Positions 45,029 through 55,645 of a stretch of DNA of 64,000 nucleotides are shown one piece after another. The stretch's first letter is position 1, and each line of letters begins with the position of its first letter. Origin of the DNA: Lactifluus volemus. Its lineage: Eukaryota > Basidiomycota > Agaricomycetes > Russulales > Russulaceae. The stretch spans positions 310,001 through 374,000 of the forward strand of contig WTXI01000008.1 of assembly GCA_022376515.1 (NCBI GenBank). The letters are read 5' to 3'. The notes below the pieces were generated by a model. That model had not been told where the DNA came from, did not search any database, and was given only the letters and a program-made list of their open reading frames with translations. Made by a program: the position numbers and the translations under genes.

Positions 45029-46400
45029 GACTCCCAGGTGACGCACCATATCGGGACGAAGATTAGTCATATCTTAGTCATCACAGCGGGCATCGAAATC
45101 TAATAGAATTAAATGTGCAATGTTTATTTTGTTTGTTGTAATAATAACTAATTATTAATAAAATGCGCAAATGTGGACTGTGGAGAGAAGGACTGTGTTC
45201 TTCCCTTTCCCCTGCTGCATGCATGCTGCTGCACCTCGCCACGGTGTCCATTTCCACTACCACCACCCCTCCCTGCTCCTCTGATCGCCTCCCTGCCGCG
45301 CGCGCGCCGCTGCGCCTCACTACAACGTCCATTCCCACCACCTCCACCCTCCTGTTGCTCCTCTCGCCTCCCTGCCGTGCGCGCGCCGCTGCGCTTCGCC
45401 ACAGCGTCCATTTCCGCCTCCTCCGCCCTCCTGTTTTTCCCCTCGCCTCCTTTCCACGCGCGCGCCGCTGCGCCTCATCAAAGCGTGCCTCCTGTCCCCC
45501 CCTTCTCCTCTGATTCCTTCCCTGCCGCGCGCGCCGCTGCGCTTCTCCACAGCGTCCATTTCCGCCTCCTCCGCCCTACTGTTGTTCCCCTCGCCTCCCT
45601 CTCGCACGCGCGCCTCTGCGCCTCGTCAAAGCGTCCATTTCTGCTGCCTCCTCCTCCCCCTGCTTCTCTGATCCCTTCCCTTCCACGCGCGCCGCTGCGC
45701 CTTGCCATAACATCCACTCTCACCGCCTCTGCCCTTCTGCTGTTCCCCTCGCCTCCCAGCTGCGCGCTCGCCACTGCGCGTCGCCATAGCATCCACTCCC
45801 ACCTCCTGTACCCTCCTGCTGTTCACCTCGCCTCCCTGCTGCGTGCGCGCCGCTGCGTCTCATCAAAACGTCCATTTCCGCTTCCTCCTCCCCCTCCCCG
45901 CTCCCCTGCTGCCTTTTTTTCCCCGCGAGCCGCTGCGCCTTTCCACAGTGTCCATTCCTGCCTCCTCCACCCCCCTGTTGTTCCCCTTGCCTCAATTCTG
46001 CACGCGTGCCACTGCACCTCATCACAGCATCCATTTCCACCACCACCTCCCTTCCTGCTCCTCTGATCGCTTCCCTGAGTGTGCCTGAGCACTTGCAGCG
46101 TCTGCCCCAGTCCCTGGGCCCCTGCCCACACATCCCCCCCATGAATAATTAGATATTATTTAATTTACTTGTACATTTGCCTTGTCTCAAAATAATGGAT
46201 TGATTTTTGCATAATGCACGCTTTCCAATGGATTACATAAATACTTAACTTTTTTGTTGGATTGCTTATGTTTCTGTAAACAACTTATTGAAATTACTCA
46301 TCAACACAATTTCTTGCTGAGTTTAAACAATACTAGTATTTGTAATCACTCACACCATCTTGTCGGTGTCATTCCCAATATGGTGCGTGACCTGGGAGTC
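45029..46400. mobile_element. 1.37-kb TIR element T2 with a minisatellite core
   Basis: The left end gactcccaggtgacgcacca and right end tggtgcgtgacctgggagtc are inverted with one mismatch. It lies exactly between the helicase and peptidase-like parts of the Helitron relic. No transposase is present, and no clear duplication is seen (tt at left, ta at right). Confidence 0.8.
45230..46080 (+). repeat. Minisatellite, about 11 units of about 79 bp
   Basis: The word gccgctgcgc(c/t)t...(c/a)agcgtcc recurs at about 45303, 45387, 45464, 45532, 45611, 45691, 45770, 45849, 45930 and 46008. Each is followed by a pyrimidine-rich segment with cctcctcc...gttccc...cgcctcc. The plus strand is strongly pyrimidine-biased, so long frames here are composition artefacts. 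Confidence 0.85.
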
Positions 46401-47395
46401 TAATAAGGCCAACTATCAGATACTACAGTGTGACAAGTCATACGTCTTTTGGCATTCACCAGAAGTTCATTCAAATCTACAGATCTCTTTCTTTTTAACC
46501 CTCTGTATCGTTTGTGATCTGAACTGTTCTTAGAAAGGTGAAGTTCTGAGTCAGATATATTGTCTGTCTGGGCGATTTCCTTTGCTACAAGCTGACGTTC
46601 ACTATTATTGGACATGTCAACTTCAGATGCACGCAATTTTTTCTTCGGTCTTATGGTGTCAACGAGCCTCCATTGAAAATTGTCCCCCATAGATTCGGTG
46701 CCTACTGTGAATGGATCGTGTTTATTCCATCTCAATGATTTGTGTAAATGTGATGGCATATAATGCAAGCCCCTATTTTTTCTAAACATAGCAATGATAG
46801 AGTTTCTGTGATCAGCCATTGCAACCTCCATTGGAAGTCTGTCTTTGAAACGTAACGTCATGATATCATCCAGAAGTTCTAGTTCTCGAAATTCTTGCCG
46901 CAAGGCCCCTGAAGCCCCACCCATGATTTTAGTGGGGTGAAAACCACCCAATATTAAGGTACCTGCAGCACATGTTCCACGCAAAAGTGCAGTATAGTAT
47001 CCTTGATGTGTCCGTGTATATCTCAGATCCACTACATTACTTTCTCATGTCTTGCCTTGAGAAGCATAGTCAGTCATGGCAAAGTTTGGTAGCACATCAG
47101 GCTGTGCACGAGATATTTGTATTGTGGAGTCATCTGGCAGATTACAAGTAGTAGTAACACAATTTCTTGTCAGTGGTACAACATTCAATGGAAGGCCATT
47201 GAGCTTCACTGCCACAGGGGGGTCCCAAAGCCAAACAAATAACGTATCTATAGTATTTATATCATTTACTTTCTGTGACTGCCACCCATACACGGTTGCT
47301 TCTTGTCCCTTTGTGATACAAAGTTCTGTTGCGATATTATGCCTGATTATAACAGGCATCCCGACGCAAAGTGATAGTTTACCAGGAACAAGCTT

Positions 47396-48832
47396 GTGTG
47401 TGAACTTTTCTCTGTTGAGACGGATTCAGGGGACCGCCCTATATACCGTGTTGTAACTATACAGTGTCCGCTGTGTAAAGCTACTCATGCAGTTTGTCCA
47501 ATAACCCTCTCCTTGTCCTGCGTTTCATCTCGGTGTTGAGTCGTGATGAGCGGCGGTCGGAGGTCATCTTGTATGGCTGGTCGGAGGCTAGCACTCTGCC
47601 TAACGTGCGATTGGGGACGTGCGTTGCCGCACTTTGCCAGGGGCCAGGAGTAGTCGTTGTCGGTGTCGGTTCTTGAGGCTTCGATGTCGAGCTTGTCTTC
47701 TTCTTCTTTTTCGATGGATGTTGGTCTTGCGTCTTCTTAGCCTGAGATTGAGCGGTGGTCATGGTGCTGACTGGGGGGTTGGGGGGAGCATCTCGAGTCT
47801 TGGGGGCCGGCTTGTTCAGTTTCGGGGCAGCTCGGGACTTGCCTTTGCCACTCGCCTCCCCACTCTCATCACTATCCTCCTTGGAGAAAGGGCATCGGTG
47901 TCGCTTGGCGGCCCTGCGCGTCGCAAACTCTCGCTTGCAGTACTTGCATGACCGTTGTGGTTTGCCATTGGCTGCCTCGGCGGCGGCTTTCCGGTGTTCC
48001 TGCCTCGATGCGCGATTCCTTTTCCGTGCAAGTCGCCTCTTCTCCTTCAGAGCCAGAGATGCCACTCTCTGTCCCTTGGAGAGATCGAAAAAGGCTTGGG
48101 GGCCCTCTCCGTTAAGAAGCTCTAAGATGTATCCGAACATCACCTTTTTCACCTTGTTAAGGGGGCGAGGTACAAGCGCAACAGCGCACTTGACCAGGTG
48201 AGCGTGGAACTGGGGAGCGAACTCAACCCAAAAAACTTTTCCATCTTCGGCCTTTTGGGCCGAAATGACGTTAGCCACGAGGTGGTCCCGTGATAAGAAC
48301 CAGCGGCGACGAAATATATTGTGGATGTCGAACACAGAGAGTTCGTCAGCCGCAGAAAGAGCCCTTCGGGTTAGGGGTTTGCCCTTTGCCCTAGGGGTCG
48401 TGCCCGCCTGCCCTTCGCCCGGAGAGTCACCGGAGGGCTCAGGGTGTGGAGTGTTGGGCTGTGAAATGGGGGTCCCAGTGCAAAACAGTGTAAAAGGCGA
48501 CTGGGAATTTGATGTGCCAGCCTCGCCAAGCGAGCTTGGGGGCTCGGTGGGGGCTACAGAGGGAGTAGGAGGGGGGTCAACGGCCTGGGGAGCGAAGGCG
48601 GCTCTAAGGGCTGCCTCAACCACGTCCGATCCATCGCCTAAGCGATGTCCTCGCTGGACGTCGTCTGGGATTTTGCAGACAACCTCCACGGCCGCGTTTA
48701 TTGCTTCAGCTGCACCTGGGACTTTCAGGGTACGGTCGTCCTTGGCTTTGTTGAAGGACTGAAGGTCGAGAATGGGGGGATAAGACATCGAGAAAATTTC
48801 GATGATGGTGGTAAGAAGTCAAGAAGGCTTGC
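47396..48832 (-). mobile_element. Retroposon copy C, zinc-finger family, open frame intact
   Basis: The unit starts gcaagccttcttgacttctt at 48832 (minus). It is flanked by 14-bp duplications ccaggaacaagctt at 47382-47395 and 48833-48846. Its 5' leader matches copies A, B and D. The 3' end is a short UTR finishing near aacttttcac/acacac rather than long poly(A). The target is the Helitron helicase. It is the only copy without disabling changes. Confidence 0.92.
47481..48788 (-). CDS. Zinc-finger protein of retroposon family, 435 codons, function unknown
   Basis: The ATG at 48788 is at the same place as in the other copies (atgtcttatccccc). Residues of about 1-65 are an alanine/valine-rich helical segment absent or diverged in other copies, and 70-135 are proline/serine-rich. 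Residues 141-240 form the conserved core (ADELSVFDIHNIFRRRWFLS, KVFWVEFAPQFHAHLVK, KVMFGYILELLNGEGPQAFF). A dense basic stretch at 248-266 could be a nuclear signal. Cys281, Cys284, His297 and Cys299 make a C-x2-C-x12-H-x-C finger. The tail is lysine-rich and ends near RRTRRGLLDK. I do not recognise the core. It could be a LINE ORF1-type protein or a retroposed cellular gene. It has no introns. Confidence 0.85.
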   Translation of the reverse strand: MSYPPILDLQSFNKAKDDRTLKVPGAAEAINAAVEVVCKIPDDVQRGHRLGDGSDVVEAALRAAFAPQAVDPPPTPSVAPTEPPSSLGEAGTSNSQSPFTLFCTGTPISQPNTPHPEPSGDSPGEGQAGTTPRAKGKPLTRRALSAADELSVFDIHNIFRRRWFLSRDHLVANVISAQKAEDGKVFWVEFAPQFHAHLVKCAVALVPRPLNKVKKVMFGYILELLNGEGPQAFFDLSKGQRVASLALKEKRRLARKRNRASRQEHRKAAAEAANGKPQRSCKYCKREFATRRAAKRHRCPFSKEDSDESGEASGKGKSRAAPKLNKPAPKTRDAPPNPPVSTMTTAQSQAKKTQDQHPSKKKKKTSSTSKPQEPTPTTTTPGPWQSAATHVPNRTLGRVLASDQPYKMTSDRRSSRLNTEMKRRTRRGLLDKLHE

Positions 48833-49389
48833 CCAGGAACAAGCTTTGTATTTGCACAGGGTGGCTGTTCCCATAGAAGCTTCTGAATTCTCAGGTCAAA
48901 CTTACTATGCACCATTGTCTTCGGGCCATGACTCGAGGTTTGTTTGTTTCCTCATTTATTGGTTCTGGTAGAACCTTTGGCATCCTCAGAAGGCAGAGAA
49001 TCTATTGAAAAAAAAGTTACTACATCAGCAAAATGTCCAAGCAACTTATTTGTACTTAAACGTACTTAAAATATTTTTTTAAGTACTCCTAAGTACTTTA
49101 TCGGCTTTAAACGTGTTTATTAAAATCAGGTCAATTTCAACATTTTAGTGATTTTCAAGCATGTTTAGTTTTAAGCACATTTTAAGAGGATTTTAAGCAA
49201 AATTTATTTGAGACTACACAACAACATTAGTAACTAGGGCTAAATACAATCCAGTGGAGGCATGGGAGGCACTCTAAACACAGGAGGTGCCCCAAATGCA
49301 GGAGGTGCATGAGATGTGGGAGGTACGGGAGGCGCTCCAAACACGGGAGGCGCAGGAGGCACTCCAAATGCGGGAGGCGTGAGAGGGAC

Positions 49390-49760
49390 GGGAGGTGCGA
49401 TAAACTGGACTGGACTGGGTCGAAAGCAGGGTCGATGGGCACCGAGGGCTGCGGCAGCAGCTCTGAGGGTAGGAATGACTCGATGAGGGGCTCAGGCATC
49501 TCTTGCACCAGTGGGACTGGCACAGGTTCCGAGAGCATGGCAGCAGCCATCTCGGCCATTGGCACGAGCATGCTCGGCGGGTGGTAAAGATGCGGGAGCG
49601 GAACTGGAGAGACAGCATCCTCACACCCTGTTGGGGGACTGGAAGACATGGCTTCTTCAACAGCAATTTGGGGCGTGTCAACATACAGATTTGTGAGGGG
49701 GGTGGAAGGTTGGGGTGTCTCCAACCGCTCCTCGATGGGGGACTGCGCGGTGGGAGATTT
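49390..49760 (-). other. Unrecognised proline-rich coding-like patch inside E2
   Basis: The minus frame reads STPLTNLYVDTPQIAVEEAM, SSSPPTGCEDAVSPVPLPHL, PLIESFLPSELLPQPSVPID before entering the low-complexity repeats. The lack of internal repetition suggests captured sequence. No family recognised. Confidence 0.3.
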
Positions 49761-50589
49761 TGAGTATAGGCAGTAGGCCGTTGGTGTGGTGATTCGATGG
49801 ATGCCCGTGAGCCATAATTTGAGCTACGCGAGAAGCCCGAACCCTGTCGCCTGACTCCAGCGGGTAGGCGAGTTGATGATATACGTTGTACTGGAGTCGC
49901 AGACGTGGATACACGGGGTGTTTGAGGCGCGCGGGAAGTGGGTTGTGTTTGAGTGTAGGCTCATTGCGAGGACTGAGACTGAGTGTTGGCTGTCTCCGCA
50001 GAGGGTTGGCGGTGAACCTCCTTCGTTCCCTTGCGGCGCGAGACCTGGTCGTGCAACCAGCACTCCATCTCCTTCAAATGGAAGTCGGGTGGGGCGTGGA
50101 CAATACGAAAGGCAGGGGGGGGGGGGCGTGGCGGGAGGCGCGATAAACGCGGGAGGTGCGGGAAGCGCAGGAGGCGCAGGAGATGCAGGAGGCGCAGGAG
50201 GTGCGGAGGCAGCGGCGGAGGAGACGGAAGTGGCCCAGGAGGTGGGGCAGGCGGGGCAGGAGGTGCGGAGGCAGCGGCGGAGGAGACGGAAGTGGCCCAG
50301 GAGGTGGGGCAGGCAGGGCAGGAGGCGGCGGCGGAGGGGGAGGCGAAAAAAAAATAAAAATGTCAGAGTGCGTTGGGTTGGGGAAGGCAGCGTGACAACA
50401 TACCAGGGAGGAGGTGCAGAAGGCGTCAGCGCAAGTAGCATGACACCGTGGACCGTCCGGCAGTGCCAGTGGGTCCAGGAGCCGCGCGAAGTGGAGGCGA
50501 ATGCGGTGCAGGCGGCGGAGGAGACGGAAGTGGCCCAGGAGGCCCAGGAGGAGGTGGTGCAGGCGACGCAGGAGGAGGTGGTGCAGGCG

Positions 50590-50950
50590 ACGCAGGAGGA
50601 GGCAGCGGAGGCAGAGGCAGAGGCAGAGGCAGAGGCAGAGGCAGAGGCAGGGAAGAGCCCGTGACACATGCTACCCAACGGCGCCGCCAGCGCGACCCCG
50701 ACGCCAAGGACGTCGACGTGCGATGGACACGGAGGTGATGGTGATGGTGGTAGAGGCAGAGGCAGAGGCAGAGGCAGAGGCAGAGGCAGGAAGGAGGCCG
50801 TGACACGCCGGTCGCAGGCGTCAGGCGCTCGGGCGGTCGCAACGGCGACACCAGCGCGATCCTGACGCCAAGGACGCCGACGTAGTGCAGATGCGATGCA
50901 CATGGAGGAGGTGGTGGTGATGGCAGAGGCAGAGGCAGAGGTGGGACGGG
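50590..50950 (+). repeat. (ggcaga)n microsatellite patches
   Basis: Three patches of the hexamer ggcaga lie at about 50598-50650, 50754-50790 and 50922-50942, separated by duplicated GC-rich blocks. Confidence 0.85.
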
Positions 50951-51349
50951 AGAAGGATGTCCCGACGCGCCGCGAGAGACAACGGCCGGAGGAAATGCGG
51001 CAAACAGAAAAATGAACGAATGAACGAACCTAGGACCGCGCTCGGCGACAGAGGACGCGACCGACGGAGAAGGGGGCGACTGGCGATGTACGCGTGGCGA
51101 GGACGACGACTCAGGACGACGCGAGGGCAGGAAGAAGTCAACATGGTGCAAATATGAATAAACAACCCACCTGATTGGGGCAAGCCCGAGCGCGGTCACC
51201 CCAAACTCGAGGGGGCACGACCCCCAAGTCAGGCGGGAGTCGACCGATTTTACGTCAGAAGCTCGAGGGGGGGGGCGCTTGCCAAGTCGACCGCTTACGT
51301 CAGCATCCATGGGCCAAAAATCGTGAATCAAACAAAGTGTGAATCGTGC

Positions 51350-52172
51350 CGTGAGTGCGAAATTCACGCGACTCACTTGTGCGTGGAAAAAGGCCAGCAA
51401 CGGCCGCAACGAAATCGATGACAGCCAACGCAGGCTCACTTGTGTGTGAAACAAATCCGGCAACGGCCGCAACGAAATCAGTGACAATTCCCACGCACAA
51501 CTCACCAAAACGCGGGCCCAATTGAAAACTCACACGCTCTCGGCAATTGCCGCAACGATATCGATGACATTCCCACGCTCGACTCACCAAACGCGGCCTC
51601 AAATAAAAACTCACACGCTCTCGGAAATAGCCGCAGTGATAGCGATGACAATTCCCACGCTTGACTCACTGAACGCGGCCTCAAATAAAAACTCTCACGT
51701 TCTCGGAAATAGCCGCAATGATAGCGATGACAATTCCCACGCTTGACTCACCAAACGCGGCCTCAAATAAAAACTCTCACGCTCTCGGAAATAGCCGCAA
51801 TGATAGCGATGACAATTCCCACGCTTGACTCACTAAACATGGCCTCAAATAAAAACTCACACACTCTCGGAAATAGCCGCAATGATAGTGATGACAATTC
51901 CCACACTTTCCTCACCAAAACGCGGCCTCAAATGAAAACTCACACGCTCTCGGAAATAGCCGCAATGATAGCAATGACAATTCCCACAATCTCAACACAA
52001 CACGCATGCATATTCAAATAAGGAAACTGTATCATCACATATAATCACGTAAAGCAGCGGCAAACTCCGTAGTGTGCCGAGATGCAGCAACAATATCGAT
52101 GACATTCCCACGGGGGGGGGGGGCAAAATCCCACTCAAAAAATCGGCATAAAACCTCGTTCTCTAAAGAGAA
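51350..52172 (+). repeat. Tandem array of about 81-bp units ending in a near-palindrome
   Basis: The word aaaactcacacgctctcgg recurs at about 51525, 51606, 51685, 51766, 51848 and 51931, with more diverged units upstream. Each unit contains agccgcaatgatagcgatga and attcccac. The period is a multiple of three, and a repeated peptide (SEIAAMIAMTIPTLDSLN-like) stays open across units. The right end, after a G run at 52113-52124, is gttctctaaagagaac at about 52157. An inverted relative is at 58445-58976. Confidence 0.85.
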
Positions 52173-53014
52173 CTCGGAACAACTCCTTCACATCATCCAC
52201 TTTCTCAGGTACATGTTGGTGAAACCAACACAGCTTGTAATGCGGATTGATGACTAGCCATTAGATCAGTGATAAGATAAGATACTTATGCTTGTGTCCT
52301 CACCCATCGCAAGTATGTATGTGGGAACCATCTCAGCTCTTGCATGATACTCTTCTAACTTATCCAGTCCCTTATCAATAATTCAGCTAACACTTGGTAT
52401 CTTATCCTTCTGGATCTGCCATTTGATCTTCATGGCCTTAAAGGCTGGAATTACATCACATAATGTGGGGGTTAACTCTCCAGATAGGTGTTGTTGGAAT
52501 GCATGTGGTATCTATAGTATTTTATATCAATAACAACTGTAACAAGAACAATTGTTCACTCACTGAGAGAACCTTTTGGAAAACCTCAAGCATATCCCAA
52601 TCACTGACACTAAGTCTATACTTCTGTAGTTCTTCCATGTCACGAAGTGCTATAAATTTGTCAACAGCCTAGGGTCATTTAGATATACTGTATGATAAAA
52701 AGAACTGAATGTAAACCATACAGTTTGAAGAATAAGTGCCCATTCTATCATGAGCAATGTTGATGACCAGCACACATCCATGTCTCAAAGAAGCTGAAGA
52801 TCATCTTGCTTAAGGGTCTTCAGCATGCATGAAAAGTACTGGCGGCGGATAGATGAAGCTCATATCTGTAAATGAACTTACTAATCAGGTGATATTTGCA
52901 AAATATAAGTGTCATACAACTCGGATAAGCATTCGGAGAGTCGCAATAGGGTCTCAATCAGATGAACCACTATGAGGTTCATAATAGGCAGCATTATCAG
53001 TGGCAAAATCCATA

Positions 53015-55645
53015 CAGTAGACTCTCTCATAACCCATAGCAAACGGTGGACACTTGGGGCTATGGGTTATGAGAGGTTATGGGGTATCAGGAAGTCAATG
53101 AAAATTTTTCCGAATCACTAGATTTATTGAAAAATGCGTATGAAGTGTCTACTAGGTTCTATCTAATCTATTATAATCTATTTCTGAGGGAAATAATTAG
53201 TAACTTGAATGGGTTTCATGTGCTGAAAGCTGAGAGGGCGTGTTTTGTGGCCAAATGAGGCCAATTCACCCTCTAACTTGCGTGCAAAGGGGTTGTTAAG
53301 GTGTTGAATATACTTTTAGATAACGAGTGCTGCTTGAATGGCTTCATTTCGAGTTGGCACCAGATGGTCCTTGGGATTGTCTTTGTCATCATTGCCACAG
53401 TTACCGTCGTCCCATATCTTTTTTGCATCCATCACCTCCCAGAATATATCCTCATCGCTGGACTCATCCATCATTCTGGACTCATCTAGGGGGTTGAGAA
53501 GCTTCTTGATGGCCATCCTATTTGATGATTGGAGTGCACCTCTAGCCTCAAGAATGTCCAGGGAAGCCTCCACCTCCTTCTCAGCCTCTTGAATCAAGTC
53601 GTCATCGTCATGGCCAGCTGCATTCACAAGGGAAGAAATGGGAATGGCAGGTGAAGTCAGGGGTAGTGATAATGCTGGCAAGTCTGATAAGATGCCTGCT
53701 TTGTGCCAGCAATTTCTGATTGTGGTGGTGTTGACCTCTTTCCATGCAATATCAGCCAATTGCATCGCATCAAGTTGATTGAGTTCATAAATTTGGGAAG
53801 GTGTGGTGCTGGTGTCATAGCGATTGATGGCATGTTGGATAAATTTGGCACGGTAATGTGCTTTGAAGCACCAGATAATCCCTTGGTCCTTTGGCTGAAC
53901 GTGAGCAGTAAGATTTGGTCTGAAGTTCAGGACTTTGATGTTCTGAATATCATCTGGAACAATATGACCCAAGAAATTGTCCTGAAGAAGGAGGATTTTA
54001 CTATTCTTGGCTCGGAGATCCCTATCCCAGTTTTGGATCCACTCGCCATAGAGGGATGCTATCATCTACGCTTTGGCATTATTTCTGTAATAAAACCCAA
54101 GCTGAGCACCAGTTTTCTTGTTAAAGGCTCATGGCTTTTCTGCCTTGCTGATAATAAAGGGTGACAACTTCTTGGAACCATCAGCATTCAAAGTGAAGGC
54201 ATAAGTCAGTCTGACTTTTGTCCCCTTTATGCCAGAGTACTTCTTATCAACAAGCCCCCAATCAGGTAGCATGCTGTCACTAGTGATAGATTAGTGCTAA
54301 ACAATTGAACAATAAGAGCAGTAGAAGACACACGCATAAAATAAGCCTGTTTCATCCATGTTAAAAATATCCTTTAACTTGTAATGGCCCTCTGTGAGAA
54401 TATTTTGAATACACTGCCATTCACTTTCCACAGTCTGGGGTTCTGCTAAGCCAGCTTCTCCATGGCGCCTTATCTCCTTCAGATTATTCCTTGTTTTGAA
54501 CCAGGAAAGCCAACCTTCACTCAGATTAAGATGCTCATCCATTGGGATGTCAGCCAAGTCAGCAAATGTGGTCCACTTTTGCTGTAGGACTTCACCAGTG
54601 AGAACCACCCCATCTGCCAATGCCTTTGAAATCCACAGCTCCAGCATTTCAGTGACATCTGGGTGTTGTGTCTGGCATGCACGCTTTGTAGCAGGCATAC
54701 TGTGGTTATCACCACCATGACTCTTTTCCCATTCTGTCCACCACTTGTTCTCATCCTTAACCCAGGCTGAGATGAGAGGCTGTTTAATCATAAGATTTGG
54801 GTATATAGGATTGAAATTCTTTGCTGTCTTTGTTTGGTTGCAACCATTACTATTATGTCAGTCAAGAATTTCGATGCGTTGTGCCAGTGTCGCATTTTCC
54901 TTTTTGACCGGCTGTGACTTCTTTCTTGATCCAGTATCCTCTGGCCCCTGTTTCTCTGAACCTGTCCTAAATGAGCACAGTCACGGCATCAAATTCAAAT
55001 GAGTGATCATACATCTGCACTTTTTGCTTATGACTTCCTTCCCTTTACTCCCAAGGGCTTGTAGCCTTTCTACAACACCTTTGTCCTCCTTGTTTAAACA
55101 CTGAAAGGCCTTTTGATAGTCAGAAGCATTCTCAAGAAGTTGCACAATTTGCTCTTTATCCACAAGATTGCCAGCATGGTCCAACCACTCCTCCTCACTT
55201 TCTGTAAGCTTCTTCCCAGCTCTCATGTCAGCCAAAAGCCTTGATTTCTGGTCCTGGACTTGGTTTTGTATGATTTATAGCCCCAATTTCAGAGAGTTAA
55301 GAGAATTTGCCATGAGAACAGTACTTTTAAGTGATGATAGATAGGCCTGAGGACTGCTAAAGTGGCACAGAATCACGCGTACTTAGGTTGTTGTGGGCCT
55401 TGCGGCTAATGTCAACCCCTTCTGTCAGAATGTCATGATTCAATTGATACTAAACGTCAGAAAATAGTCCTTATGTAAGTGCAAATGTATGGGTTTTATG
55501 TCGAAAATTGTATGGGTTAAGGGGTATCAGAGAGATCATGGGTTATGATCCCATTTCCCTGTGAACCAACTTGGTGGACAAAAATTTGTATGGTATTTGA
55601 GGGGTTATGGGTTATGAGGGATATGGGTTATGAGGGAGTCTACTG
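53015..55645 (-). mobile_element. pogo-type DNA transposon, 2631 bp
   Basis: The ends are cagtagactctctcataacc and ggttatgagggagtctactg, flanked by TA (53013-53014 and 55646-55647). Additional ataacccata words occur inside both ends. It encodes a decayed transposase on the minus strand. It interrupts the hAT relic, whose protein can be followed across it. Confidence 0.95.
53316..55235 (-). pseudogene. pogo/Tigger-type transposase with CENP-B-like domains, two stops
   Basis: The N-terminal piece (54981-55235) is followed by a CENP-B-type helix-turn-helix region at 54297-54791 (TEMLELWISKALADGVVLTG, WLSWFKTRNNLKEIRRHGEA). The DDE core starts with FNMDETGLFY (first D). A 54-nt intron (54280-54333, GT-AG) follows, then LVDKKYSGIKGTKVRLTYAF. 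From 53316-54065 come LLLQDNFLGH (second D) and HVQPKDQGIIWCFKAHY (third D). Two in-frame stops, at about 54137 and 54066, replace expected arginine (CGA) and tryptophan (TGG) codons, single transitions each. There is also an acidic C-terminal tail. All three catalytic aspartates remain. Confidence 0.88.

Larger units (their letters stand above)
46403..49015 (-). pseudogene. Helitron Pif1-like helicase, C-terminal part, split by retroposon C
   Basis: On the minus strand, 48847-48960 reads FDLRIQKLLWEQPPCANTKLV. The retroposon interrupts at KLVPG, and 47045-47381 continues LSLCVGMPVIIRHNIATELC, TKGQEATVYGWQSQ and DVLPNFAMTDYASQGKT. Then 46403-47040 has the equivalent of DLRYTRTHQGYYTALLRGTC, AGTLILGGF and GGASGALRQEFRELELLDDI. 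These are the UvrD-like C-terminal helicase motifs of Helitron-like proteins in Agaricomycetes. Rep endonuclease and Walker A parts are not in the window (upstream is cut by E2 at 49024). A stop at 47040 and the insertions make it non-functional. Confidence 0.88.
49024..51300. mobile_element. TIR element E2, left end and GC-rich core; right end not found
   Basis: The left end atcagcaaaatgtccaagca matches E1 and E3, followed by a cttaag-rich arm and then actagggctaaatacaatcc as in E1. The core alternates gcgggaggcg runs with two apparently non-repetitive patches (about 49390-50100). From 50650 to 50900 there are two repeated blocks containing gacgccaaggacg. The matching right end was not found before the tandem array at 51500, so the end coordinate is approximate and the element may be truncated. 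Confidence 0.65.

Noticed and set aside
45081..46142. Frames up to 297 codons over the minisatellite
   Set aside because: Open in several frames on both strands because of the pyrimidine-biased 79-bp units; not a gene.
49824..51508. Long frames across E2 on both strands
   Set aside because: Composition of (ggcaga)n and gcgggaggcg repeats explains them; no conserved domain seen.
51480..52000. Tandem 81-bp array as a CRISPR
   Set aside because: Units are contiguous and diverged, without constant repeats and unique spacers, in a eukaryotic context.
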